The notes below the pieces were generated by a model. It was not told where the DNA came from, ran no database searches, and saw nothing but the letters and a program-made list of their open reading frames with translations. The translations under genes and the position numbers were made by a program. 64,000 nucleotides of DNA from Acidimangrovimonas sediminis (GTDB taxonomy: Bacteria > Pseudomonadota > Alphaproteobacteria > Rhodobacterales > Rhodobacteraceae): the NCBI RefSeq assembly GCF_002871005.1, contig NZ_PHSN01000005.1:310001-374000 (forward strand), given 5' to 3'. Position 1 is the stretch's first letter, and each line of letters starts with the position of its first letter. This document shows, one piece after another, positions 48,296-56,955 of the stretch.

Positions 48296-48697
48296 CTAGC
48301 CAATGATTGCGCTGATATCGCCAACCGAGGCGACGACCACCCAATCGCGGGCATTCACCGTCAGGATCTGGCGTCCGAGCGCCACATAAACCTGACCCTG
48401 CGGCAGGCTGGGAAGGTCGTAGCGCTTCCAAGCTGTCAGCAGGCGAAAGTTATACTGCCCGATCTTGTCACCCGTGCGCCATACCCTCTCGTAGCGCTTG
48501 GCACCCCAGGGGTTGAGAACCGGCATTTTCTCGCTGTCGGTCGTGAGGGTTGCTGGCTGCGCCACGGGTTGACTGTCTTGCCCGGCCGCGGGCCGAAGCT
48601 CGGGGCGAGGCGTGTTGTCGGGGGCTCCCGCCATGGCGAGCGACCCCAGCGACAGGCACAGCGCGACTGTCACCGGCAGCAAGGTCGGGCGTTTCAT
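48296..48697 (-). CDS. RcnB-like periplasmic protein, second copy
   Basis: The 133-residue protein has a signal peptide (LPVTVALCLSLGSLAMAGA), a proline-rich spacer and a C-terminal RcnB-like domain (WKRYDLPSLPQGQVYVALGR, then ILTVNARDWVVVASVGDI). It lacks the His-rich segment of its neighbour. GGAGG precedes the ATG at 48697. The two genes probably form a small operon; both proteins are diverged paralogs rather than a recent duplication. Confidence 0.72.
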   Translation of the reverse strand: MKRPTLLPVTVALCLSLGSLAMAGAPDNTPRPELRPAAGQDSQPVAQPATLTTDSEKMPVLNPWGAKRYERVWRTGDKIGQYNFRLLTAWKRYDLPSLPQGQVYVALGRQILTVNARDWVVVASVGDISAIIG

Positions 48698-48863
48698 CGT
48701 ATCCTCCAGGTGATGTGGCTGAAGAACCCGCGACCAAGGTCCCGGGTTCCCGCTGTTTTCACGCCGAGGATCGGGAACCACCCCTGTGTGTGACATTTGC
48801 CACGTCGGGGGGATTCTGGAAGATCTTTGTTTTACAGTATGTTGAAGGGCGTTCTTTGGGTGG

Positions 48864-49736
48864 TCAGCCGCGGTGCCGCTTTTCGAACCGTGGCAGCATG
48901 GCGGAAAAGTCCATCCCGTGGCCGTCCTCCCGTTCGACGAATTGCTCGTAGAGCGCGGCGGCAAGCTGGCCCATCGGCGTGTCCGCATCGGCCGTTTCGG
49001 CGGCCTGCTGGGAAAGCCGCAGATCCTTGAGCATGAGATCGGCGGAGAACCCGGGCTTGTAGCCATTGTCGGCAGGGCTTTGCGGTCCGACACCCGGCGC
49101 CGGGCAATAGGCGTTCATCGACCAGCTGTAGCCCGAGGACGTCGAGACCACGTCGAACATTCGCGCGCGGTCGAGGCCCAGCTTGTCGGCCAGTGCGAAG
49201 GCCTCGCAGGTGGCGATCATGGTGACCCCGAGGATCATGTTGTTGCAGATCTTGGCCGATTGCCCGGCGCCCGCGCCGCCGCAATGGACCGCCTTCTGAC
49301 CCATGATGTCGAAGAGCGGCTTGACCGTGGCAAAGGCCGCGTCGCCGCCGCCCACCATGAAGGTCAGCGTGCCGCCCGCCGCGCCGCCGATCCCGCCCGA
49401 GACCGGCGCGTCCAGCACGCCCAGGCCGGCCGCCTCGGCCTCGGCAGCGACTGCGCGGGCGCTGTCGACGTCGACGGTGGAACAGTCGCAGAGCACCGCG
49501 CCCTTCGCCATCGCCGGAATCACCTCGGCCGCGACCGCACGCAGGATCTGACCGTTCGGCAGCATGGTGATGACCACCTCGGCGCCGTCGCAGGCGGCGG
49601 CCGCGCTTGCCGCGGCAGTCACGCCTTCGGGGCAGGGGGCGGCGGTGTCGAACCCCGTTACCTGATGCCCGGCGGCCGCCAGGTTGGCGGCCATCGGCGC
49701 GCCCATGTTGCCAAGTCCGATGAACCCGATCCTCAT
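48864..49736 (-). CDS. mmsB: 3-hydroxyisobutyrate dehydrogenase
   Basis: The 290-residue NAD+ enzyme oxidises 3-hydroxyisobutyrate to methylmalonate semialdehyde in valine breakdown. MRIGFIGLGNMGAPMAANL is the Rossmann start, followed by DAPVSGGIGGAAGGTL (substrate binding) and GAGQSAKICNNM with the catalytic Lys. The ATG at 49736 overlaps the stop of the upstream hydrolase gene. It is the last gene of an acyl-CoA dehydrogenase, hydrolase, dehydrogenase operon. Confidence 0.95.
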   Translation of the reverse strand: MRIGFIGLGNMGAPMAANLAAAGHQVTGFDTAAPCPEGVTAAASAAAACDGAEVVITMLPNGQILRAVAAEVIPAMAKGAVLCDCSTVDVDSARAVAAEAEAAGLGVLDAPVSGGIGGAAGGTLTFMVGGGDAAFATVKPLFDIMGQKAVHCGGAGAGQSAKICNNMILGVTMIATCEAFALADKLGLDRARMFDVVSTSSGYSWSMNAYCPAPGVGPQSPADNGYKPGFSADLMLKDLRLSQQAAETADADTPMGQLAAALYEQFVEREDGHGMDFSAMLPRFEKRHRG

Positions 49737-50821
49737 CTCGTCTCCTCCTCGAAAGTCAGCTCGTCCTCCCCCAGCGGGGCGAGGATCGCATCGACCTCCT
49801 CCGCCGGCACGTCGTAACCGGTATGCCGCCAGTGCGGCGTTCGGTCCTTGTCGATGATCTGGGCGCGGATCCCCTCGAGGAAATCGCCCTGCGCCATCGC
49901 CCGCGCCGTGAAGCGGTATTCCGCAGCCAGCGCCTCGCGCAGCGCGGGCTTGCGCCGCAGCCGGCCGAGAAGCTCCAGCGTTGCCGTCATCGACAGCGGC
50001 GAGCCCCGCTTCAGCGTCTCCAGCGTGGCGGTGCCGAAGGCGCCGTCGATCGTGGCAAGCGCCGCAGCGATCTGGGGCAGGGTGCCCGCGCCGAACGCCA
50101 CGTCGATCTCCATCCGCGCGGGTTCCAGCGCGCCCTCGGGCGGCGGCGTCATGTCGTAGATGATCGCGCCGGGATCGCCGCTCTCGACCAGCCGGGCGCG
50201 CAGCTGCGCCCACCGGTCGCCGGGCACGAAGCTGTCGGCAAAGCCCGCGGCGATGGCATCGGCGGGCCCCATGCGCGCCCCGGTCAGCCCGAGGTATTCC
50301 CCCAGTCGCCCAGGCGCCAGCGCCAGCAGAAAGGTTCCGCCCACGTCGGGCACCAGCCCGATGCCACATTCGGGCATCGCGATGCGGGTGTCCTCGCGCA
50401 CCAGCCTGTGCGACCCGTGGCACCCCACGCCGACCCCGCCGCCCATGACGAAGCCGTTGAGAAAGCTGATGATCGGCTTGGGATATTCGAAGATCCGCGC
50501 GTTCATGCGGTATTCATCGCGCCAGAAGCGGCGCGCGTAATCATGATCGCCGGCGATGCCGCGGCGATACATCGCCGCGATGTCCCCCCCGGCCGAGAAG
50601 GCGCGGTCGCCCTCGGCCTCCAGCAGCACCAGCGCGATGGCGGGATCGTCGCGCCAGCGGATCAGCGCGGCGTCGATTTCAAGGCACATGTCGTAGTTCA
50701 GCGCGTTCAGCGCCCCGGGCCGGTTCAGCCGGATCACCCCGGCGCGCCCCTCGGTGCCGATGATGACATCGGGCCCGGTCTTGCCGGATGTTTCTGTCCG
50801 TCCCTTGCCGTCATCCGCCAT
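49733..50821 (-). CDS. 3-hydroxyisobutyryl-CoA hydrolase (enoyl-CoA hydratase family)
   Basis: The 362-residue crotonase-fold protein shows FSAGGDIAAMYRRG (oxyanion hole), NGFVMGGGVGVGCHGSHRLV, and AMPECGIGLVPDVGGTFLL with the Glu and Asp typical of the HIBYL-CoA hydrolase branch. At 362 residues it is longer than ordinary enoyl-CoA hydratases (about 260), as expected for this subgroup. It releases free 3-hydroxyisobutyrate for mmsB. Start and stop overlap its neighbours by one to four bases. Confidence 0.92.
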   Translation of the reverse strand: MADDGKGRTETSGKTGPDVIIGTEGRAGVIRLNRPGALNALNYDMCLEIDAALIRWRDDPAIALVLLEAEGDRAFSAGGDIAAMYRRGIAGDHDYARRFWRDEYRMNARIFEYPKPIISFLNGFVMGGGVGVGCHGSHRLVREDTRIAMPECGIGLVPDVGGTFLLALAPGRLGEYLGLTGARMGPADAIAAGFADSFVPGDRWAQLRARLVESGDPGAIIYDMTPPPEGALEPARMEIDVAFGAGTLPQIAAALATIDGAFGTATLETLKRGSPLSMTATLELLGRLRRKPALREALAAEYRFTARAMAQGDFLEGIRAQIIDKDRTPHWRHTGYDVPAEEVDAILAPLGEDELTFEEETR

Positions 50822-51966
50822 CAGCCGCGCTCCGCCAGAAGGGCGCGGCTGACGATCAGCCGCATTATCTCGTTCGTGCCCTCGAGGATCTGGTGCACGC
50901 GCAGGTCGCGCACGATCTTCTCGATTCCGTAATCGGCAAGGTAGCCATAGCCGCCATGCAATTGAAGGCACTGGTTGGCCACGTCGAAGGCCGCGTCGGT
51001 GACGTACATCTTGGCCATGGCGCAGAACTTGGTCGCGTCCGGCGCGCCCTGGTCCAGCTTCCACGCCGCCTGGCGCAGGAAGATCCGCGCCGATTGCAGC
51101 TTCACCTCCAGCTCGGCCAGCCGGAATTGCAGCGCCTGGAACTGGTCGAGCGTGCGGCCGAAGGCCTGCCGTTCCCCCATGTAGCCCAGCGTGGCGTCCA
51201 GTGCGGCCTGCGCGCCCCCAAGCGCCGAGGCCGCGATGTTGAGCCGCCCGCCGTCGAGCCCCGCCATGGCGTAGGAAAACCCGCGCCCTTCCTCGCCGAT
51301 CAGGTTGGAGGCGGGGATGGGGCAGGCGTCGAACTGCAGTTGCGCGGTGGGTTGCGCCCGCCAGCCCATCTTGTCCTCCAGCCCGCCGAAGCTCAGGCCC
51401 CGCGTCCCGTCCTCCACGATCAGCGCGGAAACGCCCTTCGGCCCGTCCTCGCCCGTGCGGCACATCACGACGTAGACGTCGGAATAGCCGCCGCCCGAGA
51501 TGAAGGCCTTTGTCCCGGTGAGGACATAGCCCTCGTTCGTCTTCTCGGCCCGGCTGCGGAGTGCCGCGGCGTCGGAGCCCGACCCCGGCTCGGTCAGGGC
51601 GTAGGAGAAGACCTTGGTCATGCTGCACAGATCCGGCAGCCAGGCGGCCTTGACCTCGGGCGAGGCGAACTTGTCGATCATCCCGCCGCACATGTTGTGG
51701 ATCGACAGGAAGGCGCCGACCGCGGGGCAGGCCATCGCCAGCGCCTCGAACACCAGCGTCGCGTCAAGCCGCCCCAGGCCCGACCCGCCGTGCGCCTCGT
51801 CGACGTAGATCCCGCCAAGCCCCAGCGCCGCGACCTTGGGCCAAAGCTCTCTCGGGATCGTGCCCTGCCGCTCCCATGCCCGCGCGTTGGGGGCGATTTC
51901 GGCCTGGCCGAAGTCCCGTGCCATGTCAAAGATGGCCTGCTGTTCCTCGCTCAGTTCGAAATCCAT
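50821..51966 (-). CDS. Acyl-CoA dehydrogenase, probably isobutyryl-CoA dehydrogenase
   Basis: The 381-residue flavoenzyme has the acyl-CoA dehydrogenase domains in order: N-terminal helices, FAD-contact strand (YALTEPGSGSDAAAL), and C-terminal helices with the catalytic Glu in ILEGTNEIMRLIVSRAL and LQLHGGYGYL. Short/branched-chain type. Operon partners point to isobutyryl-CoA, forming methacrylyl-CoA. No dedicated enoyl-CoA hydratase is in the operon; that step must come from elsewhere. GGAGGAGACG precedes the ATG. Confidence 0.92.
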   Translation of the reverse strand: MDFELSEEQQAIFDMARDFGQAEIAPNARAWERQGTIPRELWPKVAALGLGGIYVDEAHGGSGLGRLDATLVFEALAMACPAVGAFLSIHNMCGGMIDKFASPEVKAAWLPDLCSMTKVFSYALTEPGSGSDAAALRSRAEKTNEGYVLTGTKAFISGGGYSDVYVVMCRTGEDGPKGVSALIVEDGTRGLSFGGLEDKMGWRAQPTAQLQFDACPIPASNLIGEEGRGFSYAMAGLDGGRLNIAASALGGAQAALDATLGYMGERQAFGRTLDQFQALQFRLAELEVKLQSARIFLRQAAWKLDQGAPDATKFCAMAKMYVTDAAFDVANQCLQLHGGYGYLADYGIEKIVRDLRVHQILEGTNEIMRLIVSRALLAERG

Positions 51967-52245
51967 CGTCTCCTCCGGTCGGCTGGATCGCTCGCTTTAA
52001 TTGAACATGTGTTTAATTCGGGCCCCCGGGTCAATACCCAAGGGAAAGGGTGAGCCATGACGTTTGTGAAGGCAAGGGGCGTCCCCGCTGCCGCGCGGCG
52101 CCGGCAGGCCCTGTGCCGCGGCCCCGCTCGGCCCGATCCCGCCGCGTGCAAGACCCCTTCCGCGGCGCGCGGCGCGGGTGTATGAGGGCCGGGCGCAACA
52201 CCGTCGGTCCCGTAGCCGCCGGTCGGCGCCGGGACCCTTTCGAAA

Positions 52246-52629
52246 TTGACCTCCTCCGCCCTCGATTGCCTTTCGTGCGGTGCCTGCTGCTTCGGCGGCC
52301 ACGACCGCTATATCCAGCTTTTCGCCGAAGACGAGGCCCGCGCCCTCCCGGCCGACGCCGTGGCCGAGATCGACGGCCGGCGCTATATGCGCATGGCCGG
52401 CGGCCATTGCGCGCAGCTCACGCCCTGCGCCGCCGGCCTCGCCTGTGGTGTCTACGAGATGCGCCCGACCGCCTGCCGGGCCTTCCGCGCGGGCAGCTTC
52501 GAATGCCTGAAGTCGCGCCAGCATCGTGGCGCCGATGCCGCCCGGCTGCTCATGCTGGCCGGGGTGGGGGGGCCCGACCCCTCCGGTCCGGTGCCGCCGC
52601 AACGCCCGCCACGGCCGCGCGCGGCCTGA
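52246..52629 (+). CDS. YkgJ-family cysteine cluster protein
   Basis: The 127-residue protein has Cys8, Cys11, Cys14 and Cys15 (CLSCGACCFGG) and further Cys in GHCAQL, TPCAAGLACGVYE and RPTACRAF. This is the CxxCxxCC ... pattern of YkgJ proteins, which bind zinc or an iron-sulfur centre; their function is unsettled. The C-terminal 25 residues are proline-rich. Only a TTG start at 52246 is in place, with no good ribosome site, so the true start may differ. Confidence 0.75.
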   Translation: MTSSALDCLSCGACCFGGHDRYIQLFAEDEARALPADAVAEIDGRRYMRMAGGHCAQLTPCAAGLACGVYEMRPTACRAFRAGSFECLKSRQHRGADAARLLMLAGVGGPDPSGPVPPQRPPRPRAA

Positions 52630-52694
52630 TCCCCGCCCGACCCCCTGTCTGATCGTCCGACCTGACACCGACCTGTCCCGCGCCAGACCTGCGC

Positions 52695-53114
52695 CTACCC
52701 TGCGCTGGCCATCAGCGCGGCGATGCTGTCCTCGGGCTGGCCCAGCAGGTGCAGCGCCTCGGCCTCGGAATGCACGGCACGCACGATGACACCGTCCAGC
52801 CCCTCCCACGAGCGGCGGGCCATCTCGGCCATGGCATAGGTGGCGGGGGTCGGGGCGCAATAGACCAGCAGAACTTCTGTCGCCCCGCGCAGGAAGACAT
52901 CGGCCTTCTGCGCCTGGATCTTGAGAAGCTCGGCATAATCCGGGTCGAACCCGGTGACGCCCGACAGATCCACCAGCTGCCGCTGCCCGGGGCGCCAGTC
53001 GGGATGGCGGGCATATTCGGCGAACACGGCGCCTGTTTCTTGCAGCTTCACCTGCCCCTCGTATCGGACGTAGACGAGTCCCCGCCGGGGGAAGATGGTG
53101 AAACTGACGGACAT
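52695..53114 (-). CDS. Conserved hypothetical protein, STAS/SpoIIAA-like fold
   Basis: The 139-residue protein opens with strand-rich SVSFTIFPRRGLVYVRYEGQV and has alternating helices and strands (QLVDLSGVTGFDPDY, VLLVYCAPTPATYAMAEMA) that suggest a SpoIIAA-like domain. Such proteins are common in Rhodobacterales without known role. GGGAG precedes the ATG. It converges with the YkgJ gene and lies 89 bp downstream of mmsA on the same strand. Confidence 0.7.
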   Translation of the reverse strand: MSVSFTIFPRRGLVYVRYEGQVKLQETGAVFAEYARHPDWRPGQRQLVDLSGVTGFDPDYAELLKIQAQKADVFLRGATEVLLVYCAPTPATYAMAEMARRSWEGLDGVIVRAVHSEAEALHLLGQPEDSIAALMASAG

Positions 53115-53153
53115 GCGTACTCCCTCGAAACTGTCGACCGCTTAAATGCAAGA

Positions 53154-53178
53154 GGGCGCCGGAAACATCCCGGCGCCC
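53154..53178 (-). terminator. Hairpin terminator after mmsA
   Basis: GGGCGCCGG (53154-53162) and CCGGCGCCC (53170-53178) form a perfect 9-bp stem with a 7-nt loop, 26 bp beyond the mmsA stop. Read leftward it is followed by TCTTGCATTTAAG, a moderate T-rich tail. Confidence 0.7.
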
Positions 53179-53203
53179 CCGCAGTATCGGAACCGAAGCG
53201 GTG

Positions 53204-54703
53204 TCAGTCCATCTCTTTGAAGTGGAACTCGCCGCCTTCCTTGATGCCCGAGAACCAGCGCTGGGTGACGGTCTTGGTCCGGGTGTAGAACTTGAACGCG
53301 TCCGGGCCGTACTGGTTGAGGTCGCCGAAGGCCGACTTCTTCCAGCCGCCGAAGGTGTGGTAGCTCAGCGGCACGGGCACCGGGAAGTTGACGCCGACCA
53401 TGCCGACGTTGACCTTGGTGGCAAAGTCGCGCGCGGTGTCGCCGTCCGCGGTGTAGATCGCCGTGCCGTTGCCATAGGGGTTGTCCTTCACCAGCTTCAG
53501 CGCGTCGTCATAGGTCTTGGCGCGCACCTGGCTCAGCACCGGGCCGAAGATCTCTTCCTTGTAGATGTCCATCTCGGCGGTGACGTTGTCGAAAAGCGAG
53601 GGCCCCACGAAGAACCCGTCCTCGTAACCCTGGAGCGAGAAGTCGCGCCCGTCGACCACCAGCGTGGCCCCCTGCTCGACGCCCGAGGAGACGAGGCCGT
53701 TGATCCGCGCCTTGGCCTGGGCGGTGATGACCGGGCCGTAATCCACGTCGTTGCCGGCGGTATAGGGGCCGACCTTCAGCTTCTCGATCCGCGGCACGAG
53801 GCGCTCGATCAGCGCATCGGCGGTCTTGTCGCCCACCGGCACCGCCACCGAGATCGCCATGCAGCGTTCGCCCGCCGCGCCGAAGCCCGCACCCACCAGC
53901 GCGTCCGCCGCCTTGTCGAGATCGGCATCGGGCATGATGATCATGTGGTTCTTGGCGCCGCCGAAGCACTGGGCGCGCTTGCCGTTGGTGGCGGCGCGGC
54001 CGTAGATGTACTGCGCGATCGGGGTGGAGCCGACGAAGCCCACGGCCTGGACCGTCTCGTTGTCGAGGATGCCGTCGACCACTTCCTTGTCGCCGTTCAC
54101 CACCTGCAGCACGCCGTCAGGCAGGCCCGCCTCCTGCAGCAGTTCCGCCAGGCGGAGCGAGGTCATCGGGCAGCGCTCGGACGGCTTGAGGATCATCGCG
54201 TTGCCGCAGGCCAGCGCCGGGCCCATCTTCCACAGAGGGATCATGGCGGGGAAGTTGAACGGCGTGATGCCGGCCACCACACCCAGCGGCTGGCGCATCG
54301 AATAGAGGTCGATCCCGGGGCCGCCGTCGGTGGTGAATTCACCCTTCAGAAGATGCGGCGCGCCCATGCAGACCTCGATCACCTCGAGGCCGCGCTGCAC
54401 GTCGCCGCGCCCGTCGGGCAGGGTCTTGCCATGCTCGCGGCTGACGATTTCGGCCAGCTCGTCCATGTGCTTGTTGATCAGGTCACCGAAGGCCATCATC
54501 ACGCGCGCCCGGCGCTGCGGATTGGTCGCGGCCCAGCCTTCCTGCGCTTTCGCGGCGCTGGCGATCGCGGCCTCGAGCTCGGCCACGGTGGCCAGAGGCA
54601 CCCGGCCCTGAACCTCGCCGGTCGCGGGATTCATGACATCGGTGAAGCGCCCGGACGTGCCCTTGACGTGCTTGCCGTCGATCCAGTGGGAAAGTTCCTG
54701 CAT
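53204..54703 (-). CDS. mmsA: CoA-acylating methylmalonate-semialdehyde dehydrogenase
   Basis: The 499-residue aldehyde dehydrogenase makes propionyl-CoA from methylmalonate semialdehyde, the final step of the valine branch. Key blocks: ITPFNFPAMIPLWKM, VGFVGSTPIAQYIYG, CFGGAKNHMIIMPDAD and FGAAGERCMAI with the catalytic Cys. The MmsA/IolA branch lacks the usual general-base Glu of other aldehyde dehydrogenases, and the sequence fits that. It stands apart from mmsB, separated by two genes, and is divergent from a LysR regulator. Confidence 0.95.
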   Translation of the reverse strand: MQELSHWIDGKHVKGTSGRFTDVMNPATGEVQGRVPLATVAELEAAIASAAKAQEGWAATNPQRRARVMMAFGDLINKHMDELAEIVSREHGKTLPDGRGDVQRGLEVIEVCMGAPHLLKGEFTTDGGPGIDLYSMRQPLGVVAGITPFNFPAMIPLWKMGPALACGNAMILKPSERCPMTSLRLAELLQEAGLPDGVLQVVNGDKEVVDGILDNETVQAVGFVGSTPIAQYIYGRAATNGKRAQCFGGAKNHMIIMPDADLDKAADALVGAGFGAAGERCMAISVAVPVGDKTADALIERLVPRIEKLKVGPYTAGNDVDYGPVITAQAKARINGLVSSGVEQGATLVVDGRDFSLQGYEDGFFVGPSLFDNVTAEMDIYKEEIFGPVLSQVRAKTYDDALKLVKDNPYGNGTAIYTADGDTARDFATKVNVGMVGVNFPVPVPLSYHTFGGWKKSAFGDLNQYGPDAFKFYTRTKTVTQRWFSGIKEGGEFHFKEMD

Positions 54704-54837
54704 CTTCTCCTCCTCGGAAAGGTCGTTTCAGATTGCGGGCACCATAGGCTTGCGTTTTTGCCGGATAAAGCGCCAAGTTCTCAAAAAGGGTTTTGCAAAA
54801 ATGCAGGGAGCGACGGCGACGAGGGCCGGGCCGGCGG

Positions 54838-54980
54838 GGGCGCTGCCCCCTGCACCCCCGGATATTTTCGAGCAGAAAGGGAAGAGAGGCTGTCTTCTTC
54901 TGAGCGGAAATATCCCACGGGGGGGCGGGGGTGTGAAACCCCCGCGAATGCGGTGGGTGCGGGGGTGTGAACCCCCCGCG
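54838..54980. repeat. Compound inverted repeat, Rhodobacterales-type interspersed element
   Basis: CCCCCGGATATTTT..GCAGAAA (about 54856-54880) is mirrored by CTTCTTCTGAGCGGAAATATCCC (about 54896-54917), making one large hairpin. Two further hairpins follow: GCGGGGG/CCCCCGC at 54925-54945 (loop TGTGAAA) and the same stem at 54959-54979. Such arrays with GGATATTT and AGAAAG motifs are found scattered between genes in this order. Here it lies in the space between mmsA and lysR and may shape their promoters. Confidence 0.65.
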
Positions 54981-55022
54981 GCGCGACCTCGGTGCCGCGC
55001 AAGGTTTGGTGAGGGAGGGCGT

Positions 55023-55973
55023 ATGGCCGACTGGGACGATCTGAAGGTGTTCCTTGCAGTGGCCCGCGCGGAAAGTCTGAGCCGCGCGGGCAAGGCGTTG
55101 CGCATCGATCCGGCGACTGCGGGGCGACGGGTGGCGCGGCTTGAGGAGGCGCTCGGGGCGCGGCTGTTCGTGAAATCGCCGCAGGGCTATGCGCTGTCGC
55201 CCGCGGGGGAACAGTTGCTGGAGCACGCGATACGGACCGAGCAGGCGGTGCAGGGGGCGGTCGGTGCGTTGCAGGGCGATGCCGGGCGGTTGACGGGGCA
55301 GATACGGATCGGCGCACCAGATGGCTGCGCCGCCTACATCCTGCCGCAGGTGGTGGCGCGGATCGCGGCCCAGCATCCCGGGCTTGAGGTGCAGATCGTG
55401 GCGCTGCCGCGGGTCTTCAGCCTGTCGAAGCGCGAGGCGGATCTTGCGATCGGGGTCAGCCCGCCGGCGGCGGGACGGCTGAGCGTGCAGAAGATCACCG
55501 AGTATCACCTGCATCTCGCTGCCAGCCGCGACTATCTTGCCGCGCATCCGCCGATCCGTTCGCGGGCCGATCTCGGGGCGCACCGCTTCGTCGGCTACAT
55601 CCCCGACATGATCTTCGACAAGGAACTCGACTATTTCGAGGAGGCGGGCGGCGGGCAGCTGGCGATGGCGTCGAACTCGATCTCGGTGCAGCTGGCCTGG
55701 GCGCGGCAGGGGGTGGGCGTGGCGGTGATCCACGACTTCATGCTGCCCGGCGCGCCGGAGCTGATGAAGGTGCTGCCGCGCGAGGTGGGGCTGACGCGCG
55801 CCTACTGGCTGATCCGCCATCCCGGCGACCAGCGGGTCGAGCGTCTGAACCGCTTTGCCGAGCTGGTCGTGCAGGGGGTGCGCCGCGAGGTGGCGCGGCT
55901 CGAGACATTGGGCGACGGCACAGCGGGCGACGGCACAGCGGGGGACGAAGCAGCGGGGGCGGCACGATTCTAG
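55023..55973 (+). CDS. LysR family transcriptional regulator
   Basis: The 316-residue regulator has an N-terminal helix-turn-helix (MADWDDLKVFLAVARAESLS, then AGKALRIDPATAGRRVARLE) and a substrate-binding domain from about residue 90. It belongs to the class with WDDLKVFLAVAR. GGGAGGGCG precedes the ATG at 55023. It is divergent from mmsA and is the natural candidate to control valine catabolism (inference). Its C-terminus has three near-repeats (GDGTAGDGTAGDEAAG) after the folded domain. Confidence 0.9.
   Translation: MADWDDLKVFLAVARAESLSRAGKALRIDPATAGRRVARLEEALGARLFVKSPQGYALSPAGEQLLEHAIRTEQAVQGAVGALQGDAGRLTGQIRIGAPDGCAAYILPQVVARIAAQHPGLEVQIVALPRVFSLSKREADLAIGVSPPAAGRLSVQKITEYHLHLAASRDYLAAHPPIRSRADLGAHRFVGYIPDMIFDKELDYFEEAGGGQLAMASNSISVQLAWARQGVGVAVIHDFMLPGAPELMKVLPREVGLTRAYWLIRHPGDQRVERLNRFAELVVQGVRREVARLETLGDGTAGDGTAGDEAAGAARF
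55911..55945 (+). repeat. Tandem 15-bp repeat at the 3' end of the lysR gene
   Basis: GGCGACGGCACAGCG is repeated twice back to back and followed by a degenerate third unit. It codes for GDGTA units in the tail of the regulator, a length-variable site by slippage. Confidence 0.6.
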
Positions 55974-55992
55974 ACGGTGCGGCGGATGGACC

Positions 55993-56805
55993 TCAGCGGG
56001 CGGTGCAACCGGGGTAGGGCGGGCCCTCGCCGGGCGTGATGTCGCAGATCCGCACACCGGAGGCGAGCGTCGCCAGCCGTTCCGCCCAGAGCGCGCGGTC
56101 GAAGGGCGGCGGCGCGTCGGAGGGGGCGCCGCGCGCGGCCCATTGCAGCGTGTAGATGTCGCGCGTGCCGATCATCACCACGAAAGTCATCTGTTCCGAG
56201 AGGTCCGGCCGTCCTGCGGTGCCGCAGGCCAGCCACCCGGCGAAGACCGCGCGCGCGCCGGAAACCGTGGGCGGTGCCAGCCGCGCGCCGGCAAAGCTGG
56301 CCGGGCAGGCGCGCCAGTATCCGTCGCCGATCTGCGCCGCGAAGCGCGCGGCGAGGTCGTCGGGCGTACCGTTTGCGGCCGCGTTGGCGGTGCCGGTCAG
56401 GGTGATCATCTGCGACCAGTGCTCGACGTCCTGGTCGCCGGGCACCAGTTCGTGGATGTAGTTCGCGCCCTGCGTCGCCTCGTAGGCCGAGGCGAAGCCC
56501 TCTGGTGCCGGGATGGCGACGATCTGCGAGAAGACGGGCTGGACGAGGGTGGCCCCCGTCATCTCTCCGGCCAGGGCGGGGGCCGCAGGGGCGCCGAAGA
56601 GGAGCGCGAGAAGCGCCACCATCGCGGCCCGTGCCCCGTGTCGATCCGTGCGGCGGGCGCTGGCACGGGGAGTCGCGCCGGGGGTGGCTGAGCGGGGGAG
56701 GGAAGGCCCGCCGGAGGGCGCCGGAACCCGGACGGCGGCGGTGCGGACAGGCGGACGGGCGGGCCGTTCCGCGTGTCTTGCCGGGCGCTGGGGAATCGCG
56801 GGCAT
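55993..56805 (-). CDS. Secreted protein of unknown function
   Basis: The 270-residue product has an unusually long, Arg/Pro-rich N-terminal region (about 60 residues) before the hydrophobic export segment (MVALLALLFGAPAAPALAGEM). The mature part contains FSQIVAIPAPEGFASAYEAT, four Cys (ACPASF, WLACGT, RICDIT, YPGCTA) and no recognised catalytic motif. GGAGGGG immediately precedes the ATG at 56805, which supports the long form; a start at the internal Met of the signal would be conventional in length but has no ribosome site. It converges with the lysR gene, 20 bp away. Confidence 0.65.
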   Translation of the reverse strand: MPAIPQRPARHAERPARPPVRTAAVRVPAPSGGPSLPRSATPGATPRASARRTDRHGARAAMVALLALLFGAPAAPALAGEMTGATLVQPVFSQIVAIPAPEGFASAYEATQGANYIHELVPGDQDVEHWSQMITLTGTANAAANGTPDDLAARFAAQIGDGYWRACPASFAGARLAPPTVSGARAVFAGWLACGTAGRPDLSEQMTFVVMIGTRDIYTLQWAARGAPSDAPPPFDRALWAERLATLASGVRICDITPGEGPPYPGCTAR

Positions 56806-56955
56806 GGCCCCTCCTTTCGCGGACATTTCGACGCGATCCTGCGCCGGAAGTGGCCCCTCTGCCAGCGTTTTCCTTGACAGGTCGGCGGCCCGGGACGATC
56901 TTTTCAGGACTGCAGTTCGGGGTGCGCAGAGGTGACCCAGCCGAAGGAGAAGGCG

